The notes: generated from the sequence alone by a model not told the origin. A stretch of 5,901 nucleotides of DNA from an uncultured Bulleidia sp. (GCA_934754415.1 CAKVIS010000073.1:1-5901), one strand, 5' to 3'; shown: positions 1-5,789, counted from the first letter of the stretch. Made by a program: numbers and translations.

Positions 1-46
1 TACGAGATCCTTTTTTATATTCGTACTAAATTTTAGCTACAGTTTG

Positions 47-919
47 TTATATCAACAGGAATTGGGATTGAGCCTTTATTTTTCCATCCGAGCCAACCAA
101 ATCCGACCCATTCTGAGTAATATATAATTGACCAGTATTACTCTTTACTATCACATTGTCTCCAACAACACCTTTCTTATCTTTAACATCCTGTTCTGAA
201 AGTATATTTGAAAATAAATCAGAAGTAAGTTTCAATGCTTCCCATCTGTCTAAAGGAGACACACAATAATCATACCCATAAGTATATCCCGGCGAATGTC
301 TCATCAGATAATAGTCTCCATTATAGGTGTACACATATCCCCAGTTTACAGATTTCAAAGGAGATTCTCTTTTTGGAAAATCCACTTCTTTCACAGGCCA
401 GCTTCCTGCAGCTGTTATCTCCACATCTCCAAATGTCTTCTTATCAGAAGTATCTTTATCATGTTGTGGCGGTGTATATGGATGATTACCTGACTGTACC
501 CAGGAACTTGTAATAGTAGAAACACCATGTTCTACATGCACAGTCACTTCCACTAAATTACGTGTGCCATCAGCACCTACAGGAACACTGGAAGCACTGT
601 TATCTGTCACATGAGTATTATGCTTATATGGTTCTTTAGTACTCTTTCCATATCCATGAATACCTTCAGAAGAATCTTTCTTTATTTCACTTCTGTTTGC
701 ATCATAGTAGTACCATCTTTTACCTTCAGTATGATCTGCAGCATACTGACTGGTCGCCATGGAAACAGCTTCCTGTACATGAGCCTGATCTACTCTTAGT
801 TTTGCTTTATCTATTTCTTTCATTAATGATGGAATACCAATAGCTGTTAAAGCAGATATGATAGCCACAACCAGCAGTACTTCTCCTAATGTAAATCCTT
901 TTGAATTTCTTCGCTTCAT
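47..919 (-). CDS. Type IV prepilin-like protein (N-terminal methylation motif), large variable C-terminal domain
   Basis: Predicted secreted pilin or pseudopilin of a type IV pilus, Com or type II-like system, 290 aa. The leader MKRRNSKG is followed by FTLGEVLLVV, so cleavage by a prepilin peptidase is expected after Gly8. The mature protein would begin with Phe and carry Glu at mature position 5, as the family requires. Residues 9-32 are the hydrophobic assembly/membrane helix, running into a charged amphipathic stretch (KEIDKAKLRVDQ). The rest is a large Tyr-, Ser- and Thr-rich domain with one Cys, which I do not recognise. I start at the ATG at 919. An in-frame TTG at 940 would add seven residues, but it lies upstream of a TATACT box and has no ribosome binding site. 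No pilus ATPase, platform protein or peptidase gene is in view, so the assembly machinery must be elsewhere. Family assignment is firm; the specific role is unknown. Confidence 0.85.
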   Translation of the reverse strand: MKRRNSKGFTLGEVLLVVAIISALTAIGIPSLMKEIDKAKLRVDQAHVQEAVSMATSQYAADHTEGKRWYYYDANRSEIKKDSSEGIHGYGKSTKEPYKHNTHVTDNSASSVPVGADGTRNLVEVTVHVEHGVSTITSSWVQSGNHPYTPPQHDKDTSDKKTFGDVEITAAGSWPVKEVDFPKRESPLKSVNWGYVYTYNGDYYLMRHSPGYTYGYDYCVSPLDRWEALKLTSDLFSNILSEQDVKDKKGVVGDNVIVKSNTGQLYITQNGSDLVGSDGKIKAQSQFLLI

Positions 920-928
920 AACATGTAA

Positions 929-934
929 AGTATA
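929..934 (-). promoter_or_regulatory. Candidate -10 box of the minus-strand prepilin gene, near-leaderless
   Basis: TATACT reads on the minus strand and ends 9 nt before the ATG at 919. A start of transcription about 7 nt downstream would leave a leader of only a few bases. No Shine-Dalgarno is present and no convincing -35 was found. Confidence 0.35.
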
Positions 935-956
935 ACACAATCATATACGGTAAATA

Positions 957-984
957 TTGAATATACACATGTTTCGTGTACACT
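957..984 (+). promoter_or_regulatory. Candidate promoter of the plus-strand prepilin gene, leaderless
   Basis: TTGAAT (957-962), a 16-bp spacer, then TACACT (979-984). Only seven bases (985-991) separate the -10 box from the ATG at 992, so transcription would begin at or next to the start codon. A 5-bp inverted repeat, TACAC (964-968) and GTGTA (976-980), overlaps the box and might be an operator, but it is short enough to be chance. Confidence 0.35.
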
Positions 985-991
985 AGAAAGC

Positions 992-1327
992 ATGAAAAAG
1001 AGCTCAAAAGGATTTACACTGGCAAAGTTATTAATTGTTGTGGCTATCATAGCAGTACTGGTAGCTATTTCTATTCCTGTATTTACATCTCAATTACATA
1101 AAGCAAGAGTAGCTGCAGACTGGGCTAATGTACGTGCTTATTATGCAGAACTGCAATATGATTTTATGGAAACAGAGAAAATAGACGAGAACAAGCTCAG
1201 AGAACCAGGACCAGACGGCCCAATTAAATCCTTCAATTTATCCGGGCAAGAAGTAAAGCTCCAAGCTGGCTGCCTATACATCCGCCAAAATGATATTGAC
1301 GGGAAAACAGGATATAACTTTTTATAG
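992..1327 (+). CDS. Small type IV prepilin-like protein with Lys at mature position 5; probably truncated by TAG
   Basis: A 111-aa prepilin-like protein. The leader MKKSSKG is followed by FTLAKLLIVV and a hydrophobic helix to about residue 31, the class III signal of type IV pilins and pseudopilins. Two oddities stand out. Mature position 5 is Lys (AAG) where the family has Glu; a single G-to-A change from GAG would explain it. The TAG stop at 1325 is followed in the same frame by 16 open codons containing two Cys, then TAA just before a terminator, so the ancestral protein was probably about 128 aa. Beyond the helix there is one Cys (QAGCLYIR), which might pair with a lost one. The gene diverges from the prepilin gene at 47-919 and shares stretches of its 5' coding sequence. 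Family assignment is secure; function is doubtful and it may be a pseudogene. Confidence 0.75.
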   Translation: MKKSSKGFTLAKLLIVVAIIAVLVAISIPVFTSQLHKARVAADWANVRAYYAELQYDFMETEKIDENKLREPGPDGPIKSFNLSGQEVKLQAGCLYIRQNDIDGKTGYNFL

Positions 1328-1378
1328 ATTTGTAAAAACGGAGACGATAAGTGTCAATTGGTCTTGCCTGAAGATTAA
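1328..1378 (+). other. In-frame coding continuation of the small prepilin after the TAG stop
   Basis: Directly after the TAG at 1325-1327 the same frame encodes ICKNGDDKCQLVLPED and ends at TAA (1376-1378), 13 nt before the hairpin terminator. The paired cysteines and acidic C-terminus resemble a pilin C-terminal disulfide loop. The simplest reading is a nonsense mutation of a Tyr (TAT/TAC) or similar codon. Suppression of TAG is possible but unsupported. Confidence 0.5.
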
Positions 1379-1391
1379 ACATATTTTAAGC

Positions 1392-1420
1392 AACCTGCAA
1401 TGCCATACACATTGCAGGTT
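1392..1420. repeat. 29-bp direct repeat, left copy (dyad; candidate recombination site)
   Basis: Identical over 29 bp to 3929-3957. Allowing one mismatch, the match runs 35 bp (1392-1426 against 3929-3963). Each copy is itself a dyad of 11-bp arms around a 7-bp centre. The two copies bound the AbiE segment and lie 2,537 bp apart. Confidence 0.85.
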
Positions 1421-1426
1421 TTCTTT
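1392..1426 (+). terminator. Hairpin terminator after the prepilin gene (left copy)
   Basis: A perfect 11-bp stem, AACCTGCAATG with CATTGCAGGTT, encloses the 7-nt loop CCATACA and is followed by TTCTTT. It is positioned as the rho-independent terminator of the small prepilin gene. The stem is unusually clean, and the loop is also conserved in the second copy. Confidence 0.75.
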
Positions 1427-1548
1427 CGTCACTTTCTTAAAAGAATATTCAATTCTTGATACTAGTTAGTTATTAAATGTTTCTGCAAGAAGCCCAAGTA
1501 CTTTAGCCTTGGTAATTTACAAAAAATAAAAATGAAAATACCTGTTGC

Positions 1549-1577
1549 TTGACAGGTACAAGAGTGTCCCGAATAAT
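1549..1577 (+). promoter_or_regulatory. Sigma-70-type promoter of the abiE operon
   Basis: A consensus -35 TTGACA (1549-1554), an optimal 17-bp spacer and a -10 AATAAT (1572-1577, five of six) predict transcription from about 1584. That gives a leader of about 28 nt that includes the ribosome binding site. The -10 lies inside the palindrome at 1565-1594. A perfect TATAAT also occurs at 1579-1584, but it is 24 bp from the -35, too far for the same promoter. Confidence 0.7.
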
Positions 1578-1594
1578 ATATAATATTCGGGACA
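1565..1594. promoter_or_regulatory. 30-bp palindromic operator, probable AbiEi autoregulatory site
   Basis: TGTCCCGAATA (1565-1575) and its exact complement TATTCGGGACA (1584-1594) flank an 8-bp AT-rich centre. The palindrome covers the -10 box and predicted transcription start, so a bound protein would block RNA polymerase. Characterised AbiEi antitoxins repress their own operon by binding inverted repeats at the promoter. That AbiEi binds here is inferred from position. Confidence 0.65.
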
Positions 1595-1611
1595 AAAAGG
1601 AGACAAACATA

Positions 1612-2226
1612 GTGACAAACGGATTCTCAAAACAAATACAAGAGAGAATTAGAAACGCAATCGATGGCACAGTTTTTGTGAACTCTGATTTTGCGGATAT
1701 TGCTGATCAAGAAACGGTCAGACGAACTCTGAACAGATTAACACAGGCTGGTAAGCTCCGCAGAATACTAAACGGTGTTTACGAAAAGCCGAAATACAGC
1801 AAGCTACTTGATGAATATGTAGCGGCTGACCCGGACGCTGTTGCCAAAGCATTGGCGCGAAGTTACCACTGGACCATTGCTCCATGCGGAAATACAGCCC
1901 TGAACCTGCTGGGACTCTCTACACAAGTGACAACGGCCTGGTCCTACATCAGCGACGGCCCATATAAGACTTATGAATGGAATTCCACCAAGCTGGAATT
2001 TAAGCACAGAACCAACAAGGAAATCACTGGCCTGTCTTACATGACGAGTTTGGTGATTCAGGCACTGAAAACTCTGGGAAGACCCAATGTGACGCCTGAA
2101 ATCATACTGACCCTTTCTGAAAAGCTCTCCGAGGATGAAAAACAAGCCTGTTTGAAAGAGGCAACAGAATCCACAGATTGGGTTTATGATACAATACGAA
2201 AAATATGTAGAGGTGACACACAATGA
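1612..2226 (+). CDS. abiEi: AbiEi-type antitoxin / transcriptional regulator (DUF6088-like winged helix)
   Basis: Predicted antitoxin of a type IV toxin-antitoxin (abortive infection) pair, 204 aa, cytoplasmic. In this family the antitoxin does not bind the toxin but counteracts it and represses the operon. Residues 5-60 form a winged helix-turn-helix: the recognition-helix region around QETVRRTLNRLTQAGKLRR (33-51) is followed by the wing ILNGVYEKP. Residues 68-200 form the C-terminal domain typical of AbiEi/DUF6088, with PCGNTALNLLGLSTQV at 91-106. I use the GTG at 1612 because AAGGAG (1597-1602) sits 9 nt upstream. The frame also opens at TTG 1549, but that codon is the -35 box. The stop overlaps the toxin start by 4 bp, showing translational coupling. 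G+C and codon use are higher than in the flanking genes. Confident on family; DNA target inferred. Confidence 0.85.
   Translation: MTNGFSKQIQERIRNAIDGTVFVNSDFADIADQETVRRTLNRLTQAGKLRRILNGVYEKPKYSKLLDEYVAADPDAVAKALARSYHWTIAPCGNTALNLLGLSTQVTTAWSYISDGPYKTYEWNSTKLEFKHRTNKEITGLSYMTSLVIQALKTLGRPNVTPEIILTLSEKLSEDEKQACLKEATESTDWVYDTIRKICRGDTQ
2209..2216 (+). promoter_or_regulatory. Ribosome binding site of abiEii inside the end of abiEi
   Basis: AGAGGTGA lies 6 nt before the ATG at 2223. It supports that start and coupled translation through the ATGA overlap. Confidence 0.6.
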
Positions 2227-3221
2227 GAAATGTAGCACGATTGTCGGAAAGTGACCGACGCGAACTGTTCCGAAATACAGCAGATAAGATGGGCTTGAAT
2301 GATGCCATCATAGAAAAAGATTTTTGGGTATGCTTTACTTTAGATTATCTGTTCCACCGCTGTCCTTGGAAGGGTGCTATTACCTTCAAAGGCGGCACCA
2401 GTCTTTCTAAGGCATTCAATTTGATCAGCCGCTTTTCAGAAGATACTGACCTGATTTTGGATTGGCGGGTACTAGGATATAGCAAGAATGAACCTTGGGA
2501 AAAGCGTTCTAATACGAAGCAGGATGCGTTCAACAAAGAGGCAAATACGCGAGCGGAAGTTTTCCTTGCAGAGCAGTTTTGTCCCACCATTCAGGCAGAA
2601 CTTTCTAAGGAACTTGGCTATGAGGCAAACATCCACATAGACGAGAAGGACAAGCAAACCGTTATCTTTGCCTATCCGCACCTGTTTACAAACTTTGCGA
2701 CCTTACAGGTCATTCGTTTGGAAATCGGTGCGCTGGCCGCTTGGACACCCGCTAAAATTGCTCAGATCGAGCCCTATGCCGCGACCTATTATCCGAAAGT
2801 CTTTGAGCAAAAAGGCACGGCTGTTCTGACTGTTACACCAGAGCGAACTTTCTGGGAGAAGGCAACTATTTTGCACCATGAAGCCAACAGGCCCGAAAGT
2901 TCAAAAATGCCGCAACGGTATAGCAGGCACTACTATGACCTGTATCGCATGTCCATGACACCGGTCAAAGAAAATGCCTTTGCTCGGATAGAATTGTTGA
3001 AAACGGTAGTAGACTTCAAAATGAAGTTCTATCCAAGAACTTGGGTAAAGTACCAGCAAGCTGTTCCTGGCACTTTAAAACTGATTCCACCGGATTATCG
3101 ATTTGCAGCATTGACCGCAGATTACGAAGCAATGAAGGATATGCTCTATGGTGATGTACCAAACTTTGAGGCTGTCATGAACACAATCTGCAATTTAGAA
3201 GCGGAAATTAACACACTATAA
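2223..3221 (+). CDS. abiEii: AbiEii/AbiGii-family nucleotidyltransferase toxin
   Basis: Predicted toxin of the AbiE pair, 332 aa, with a DNA polymerase beta-like nucleotidyltransferase fold (PF08843 family). Studied relatives act by NTP-dependent modification of cellular RNA, which blocks growth and aborts phage infection. Visible motifs in order: IEKDFWV (30-36), the nucleotide-binding FKGGTSLSK (55-63), the metal-binding SEDTDL with Asp74 and Asp76, the ERTFWEKA block (207-214) with Lys213, and RHYYDLYR (235-242) with Asp239. All expected catalytic elements are present, so the toxin looks active. The start overlaps the abiEi stop (ATGA), so the two genes form one operon under the promoter at 1549-1577. 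No clear terminator follows; the next hairpin is at 3929. Family assignment is firm; the exact substrate cannot be read from sequence. Confidence 0.9.
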   Translation: MRNVARLSESDRRELFRNTADKMGLNDAIIEKDFWVCFTLDYLFHRCPWKGAITFKGGTSLSKAFNLISRFSEDTDLILDWRVLGYSKNEPWEKRSNTKQDAFNKEANTRAEVFLAEQFCPTIQAELSKELGYEANIHIDEKDKQTVIFAYPHLFTNFATLQVIRLEIGALAAWTPAKIAQIEPYAATYYPKVFEQKGTAVLTVTPERTFWEKATILHHEANRPESSKMPQRYSRHYYDLYRMSMTPVKENAFARIELLKTVVDFKMKFYPRTWVKYQQAVPGTLKLIPPDYRFAALTADYEAMKDMLYGDVPNFEAVMNTICNLEAEINTL

Positions 3222-3224
3222 TAG

Positions 3225-3627
3225 CCCTACTGTCGTCCATTGTTGTTACTATACTCAGAGCTCTGCAAAGAAGTGCTAGAAGTTTGCAACTATACTATAA
3301 GTCCTCTTTCACTTCATCTTCCTACTGAATTCATTCAGCATCAGGATATACGAAGACTTTTACGTGTGATAGACAGAATATCAGAGAACAAAAGAATTCC
3401 ATGAGAAGAATCTTCATGATGTGGAACTGCAGTCGCTTCTTGTAGGATTGCTCCTTGTTCATCACAACGAGCACACTATCCAAGTTGATAGGGAATACAT
3501 CCATTTGCAACACCAAAAAATAGATTTTTATCAGTTTGAAGCTCTATTCTGCGGTGTATGGCTTTCTCCCGATTTTCACTCTATCTTCCCGTACTCCTCT
3601 CCAATATCGGATAAAATGCCAGTTTGA
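3225..3627 (+). pseudogene. Decayed coding sequence, frameshifted, family not recognised
   Basis: Two adjacent open frames look like one broken gene. One is open from 3225 to the TGA at 3402 and ends DIRRLLRVIDRISENKRIP. The other is open from 3373 to the TGA at 3625 and contains EKNLHDVELQSLLVGLLL, then EYIHLQHQKIDFYQFEALF. They overlap in 3373-3401, where a single-base indel would join them into about 130 codons. The amino-acid composition is protein-like (amphipathic helices, Trp and Cys spread out), but neither frame has a ribosome binding site or a proper start, and I cannot name the family. It follows abiEii by a few bases and may be a degraded passenger of the same insert. Confidence 0.35.
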
Positions 3628-3928
3628 ACTCACTACCAAAAAAATCCTGCCATGCTTTTTTTAAAATTCTGTTTTTGATTTTACTCAAAAAGATTGTAAA
3701 AACTATCTCACTGCGCCCTATCGACTACAACCATCAGAGAAATGAGCACTATGAAAAAATGCTTGAATCATGCTGTTTCAGCAAAAATGATTTGGAGAAG
3801 ATTACCGACAGAAAAGCGGTGACTTAAGAATCTTTCGAACATCTCAAACAATTTCTGATATACCTATTTTTCGTTTAGATGTTTAGCTTTTGTAGAAATT
3901 AACGTACCTATTTTCAAAGTATTTGTCT
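3628..3928. other. AT-rich stretch with no intact gene
   Basis: A weak open frame runs to TAA at 3825-3827 (3624-3827 on the plus strand). Its C-terminal part (NHQRNEHYEKMLESCCFSKN) looks protein-like, but it has no ribosome binding site and no recognisable family; it may be a further remnant of the upstream broken gene. The stretch also contains the 10-bp direct repeat TACCTATTTT at 3861-3870 and 3905-3914. I see no RNA gene or promoter that I can support. Confidence 0.4.
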
Positions 3929-3957
3929 AACCTGCAATGCCATACACATTGCAGGTT
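3929..3957. repeat. 29-bp direct repeat, right copy (dyad; candidate recombination site)
   Basis: Identical to 1392-1420 and in the same orientation. It ends 7 bp from the stop codon of the tyrosine recombinase. With the left copy it would define a 2,537-bp circle carrying abiEi and abiEii if the two recombined. Confidence 0.85.
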
Positions 3958-3966
3958 CTCTTTTTT
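3929..3966 (+). terminator. Hairpin terminator between the AbiE segment and the recombinase gene
   Basis: The same 11-bp stem and 7-nt loop as the left copy, followed on the plus strand by CTCTTTTTT. On the minus strand the hairpin lies just beyond the recombinase stop but lacks a good T-run (GGTTAGAC), so it is stronger as a plus-strand terminator. It may still serve both convergent directions. Confidence 0.65.
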
Positions 3967-5098
3967 ACTGTAATGAATCCAGCACCTTTACTCTTTCTAC
4001 TAAATCCTTTCTGTAATTATGTACATACACATTCATAGTCGTACGAATATCTTCATGACCTAATAATTCTTTTACTTCAGACATATTAGCACCATACTTT
4101 AAAAGATTACTTGCATATGTATGTCTTAACGTATGGAAGTGGAAATCTTCCAGTCCTTCCACATGTTTATTTAATCTTACACACAAACATCCAAGTGATC
4201 TTCTGTTAATAAACGCACCATCTTGTTTAACACATACGAGATGTAATTCTTTTTCTGTAGTAAGATTAGTTATCTTTCCAGAGTGTAATGCAAAATGAGT
4301 TGTATTGTTTTCTCTGAGAGTTACATAGTAATTCTGTTGATATGTATCTTGTAAGTTTTTCCTGCAAAGTTCCTGTTGTAACTTAGCCTGTACAAGAATA
4401 TCTTTTAACACTTTTCCAAACTCTACATATCTGACTTTATCTCTTTTAGGAGAAGTTAATTCCAATCTGTTCTTTTCAGCTTCACAGTTTAATACCACAG
4501 CTCTTCTTACAACAAGATACTGTTCTTCCAAATGTACATCTTCCCATGTTAAAGCACACACTTCTCCAAGTCTTAATCCGGTATAGTAACTGATTTGGAT
4601 TGGTAAAACATGAGGATTATGTATCTTGGTAAGATAGTCTATGATTTTTAAATACTCTTCATGTTTTAACAATTTACAATCTTCAATTCTTTGAAATAAA
4701 GTCTTTTCATTCCTTACAGATACTAAATGTACTCCCTGCATGGGAGTACTTTTCAGTATCTTTAGAGAGAGTACTGCATATTCCAGACTGCCCTGTAATA
4801 CTGCTGAATACGCCAGTATTCTGGATTTGCCAAACCCTTTATGATATTTACCTTCAAGATCATAAAATCCTTCACTTAACCCATCAAAGAAAGACTGCAG
4901 ATAACCTCTGTCTATATCTTTTACTCTTTTTGTACTTATCTCCATTTTATGCATACACCGTATTGCTGAAGTGTATCCGTTTCTTGTCCCAATAGCTAAA
5001 TGAGAAACAAGTAATACTTCCTGTCTGTACTTTTCCAGTAATTCAGACATTGTCATGGTTTCTTTTAACCACTTGTGATGTAACCAGTTTTTAATCAT
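3965..5098 (-). CDS. Tyrosine recombinase / phage-type integrase
   Basis: Predicted DNA strand-exchange enzyme of the tyrosine recombinase family, 377 aa, the usual size for integrases of ICEs and prophages. The N-terminal SAM-like core-binding domain covers about 15-120 and the catalytic domain about 140-370. The catalytic set is complete: Arg176 in TGLRLGE, a beta-hairpin Lys (Lys218 in SPKRDK), His322 and Arg325 in HTLRHTYAS, His348 in LLGHED, and nucleophile Tyr358 in MNVYVH. The ATG at 5098 is supported by AGAAGGAAGG about 9 nt upstream; an internal Met15 has a poorer site. Its stop codon is 7 bp from a 29-bp dyad repeat that could be its core site. No excisionase, relaxase or phage structural gene is in view. 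It diverges from the PF06541 gene, with 53 bp between the starts. It appears functional; its target is inferred. Confidence 0.9.
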   Translation of the reverse strand: MIKNWLHHKWLKETMTMSELLEKYRQEVLLVSHLAIGTRNGYTSAIRCMHKMEISTKRVKDIDRGYLQSFFDGLSEGFYDLEGKYHKGFGKSRILAYSAVLQGSLEYAVLSLKILKSTPMQGVHLVSVRNEKTLFQRIEDCKLLKHEEYLKIIDYLTKIHNPHVLPIQISYYTGLRLGEVCALTWEDVHLEEQYLVVRRAVVLNCEAEKNRLELTSPKRDKVRYVEFGKVLKDILVQAKLQQELCRKNLQDTYQQNYYVTLRENNTTHFALHSGKITNLTTEKELHLVCVKQDGAFINRRSLGCLCVRLNKHVEGLEDFHFHTLRHTYASNLLKYGANMSEVKELLGHEDIRTTMNVYVHNYRKDLVERVKVLDSLQ

Positions 5099-5139
5099 TT
5101 CTTTTTACCTTCCTTCTGGAATACTGTACTGAATTGCCC

Positions 5140-5145
5140 TATAAT
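5140..5145 (+). promoter_or_regulatory. -10 box of the PF06541-like gene, leaderless
   Basis: A perfect TATAAT is followed by only six bases (GCATAC) before the ATG at 5152, so the transcript should begin at or beside the start codon. No Shine-Dalgarno is present. The best -35 candidate upstream (TGGAAT, 5117-5122) is weak. Confidence 0.5.
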
Positions 5146-5151
5146 GCATAC

Positions 5152-5769
5152 ATGTCTAAAAAGAAAGAAACACAGTTAAATACAAATGCGATTAATGAAA
5201 AACTGGTTATACGATACTCTTACGTCCAGCAAGATTTACAGGAATTAGAAAACGATACTACTGCAGCATTAAACTCTCAATACGATGCCTTAGCCAAAGG
5301 TACTAAAGAAGGTATCTCTTCCATGCCTAGACTTAAAAATGCCATGCTGGAAGAAGCTGACTTATTAACCAGATCTGCAGAAAACCTTGCAAGACTATCC
5401 ATGAAAGCAAGCAATCAGGCAGATGAATTAAGAACAAGAGTTAAAGAAGCAGAAAGAGTAGAAAAGAAACAGAATAAGAAACTACGTATCTTACCTGTAA
5501 AACCTACTAATGCTGAAATTGATTATGAAGAAAAGATTACCAAACACTTTGCGGCAGGTGCCACCTTCCACAAACTGTTCTGGGTATTCTTTATAGGCTG
5601 TTTTGCAGGTGTCATTATTGAAACTATCTGGTGTTTAATCACAAGAGGACACTATGAAAGCAGAACAGGTTTAATCTATGGACCATTTAACTTAGTCTAT
5701 GGATTTGGCGCATTAACACTTACCTATTCTTTATATAAGTACAGAAACAGATCAGGTATTTATTCTTGA
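5152..5769 (+). CDS. PF06541 (putative ABC-transporter type IV, CmpB-like) membrane protein, C-terminally truncated
   Basis: 205 aa. Residues 1-130 are hydrophilic, charged and largely helical, with coiled-coil character (ENDTTAALNSQYDALAKG; DELRTRVKEAERVEKKQ). They are followed by a membrane segment at about 142-163 (FWVFFIGCFAGVIIETIWCL). The signature of the putative ABC-transporter type IV family follows at 171-188 (RTGLIYGPFNLVYGFGAL), then a second membrane segment that ends at KYRNRSGIYS. Family members continue with several more membrane helices, so the protein appears cut off by a frameshift or a rearrangement near 5755-5770. I start at ATG 5152; an in-frame TTG at 5134 precedes the TATAAT and is unlikely. 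The cellular role of the family is poorly known and no transporter ATPase is nearby. Family fairly confident; function not assigned. Confidence 0.75.
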   Translation: MSKKKETQLNTNAINEKLVIRYSYVQQDLQELENDTTAALNSQYDALAKGTKEGISSMPRLKNAMLEEADLLTRSAENLARLSMKASNQADELRTRVKEAERVEKKQNKKLRILPVKPTNAEIDYEEKITKHFAAGATFHKLFWVFFIGCFAGVIIETIWCLITRGHYESRTGLIYGPFNLVYGFGALTLTYSLYKYRNRSGIYS

Positions 5770-5789
5770 GTAGTGTCGAAAACTCAAGA
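5764..5789. repeat. Short inverted repeat at the truncation point
   Basis: TCTTGAG (5764-5770) and CTCAAGA (5783-5789) form a 7-bp stem with a 12-nt loop. It overlaps the stop codon of the truncated membrane-protein gene. There is no T-run, so it is not a typical terminator. It could mark an insertion or deletion junction. Confidence 0.35.

Noticed and set aside
235..799. Plus-strand open frames across the minus-strand prepilin gene
   Set aside because: They are antisense to a convincing prepilin gene and have no motifs or ribosome binding sites.
1494..1512. CCAAG / CTTGG inverted repeat upstream of the abiE promoter
   Set aside because: A five-base-pair stem is too short to separate from chance and does not overlap any promoter element.
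1579..1584. Perfect TATAAT as the abiE -10
   Set aside because: It is 24 bp from TTGACA. AATAAT at 1572 gives the optimal 17 bp. It could still act from a different, unseen -35.
1549..1611. N-terminal extension of AbiEi from TTG 1549
   Set aside because: The codon is part of the TTGACA -35 box and the extension runs through the operator and ribosome binding site. GTG 1612 has a proper Shine-Dalgarno.
1804..2681. Minus-strand open frames across abiEi and abiEii
   Set aside because: They are shadows of the GC-richer abi genes and are contradicted by clear family motifs on the plus strand.
3331..3516. Minus-strand open frame of about 61 codons
   Set aside because: It lies opposite the better plus-strand remnant frames and has no ribosome binding site or recognisable domain.
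3672..3691. TTTTTGA / TCAAAAA inverted repeat as a terminator
   Set aside because: The stem is nearly all A-T, has no following T-run and ends no recognisable gene.
1392..3957. CRISPR-like repeats
   Set aside because: There are only two copies of the 29-bp dyad, 2.5 kb apart with genes between, and no spacer array or cas gene.
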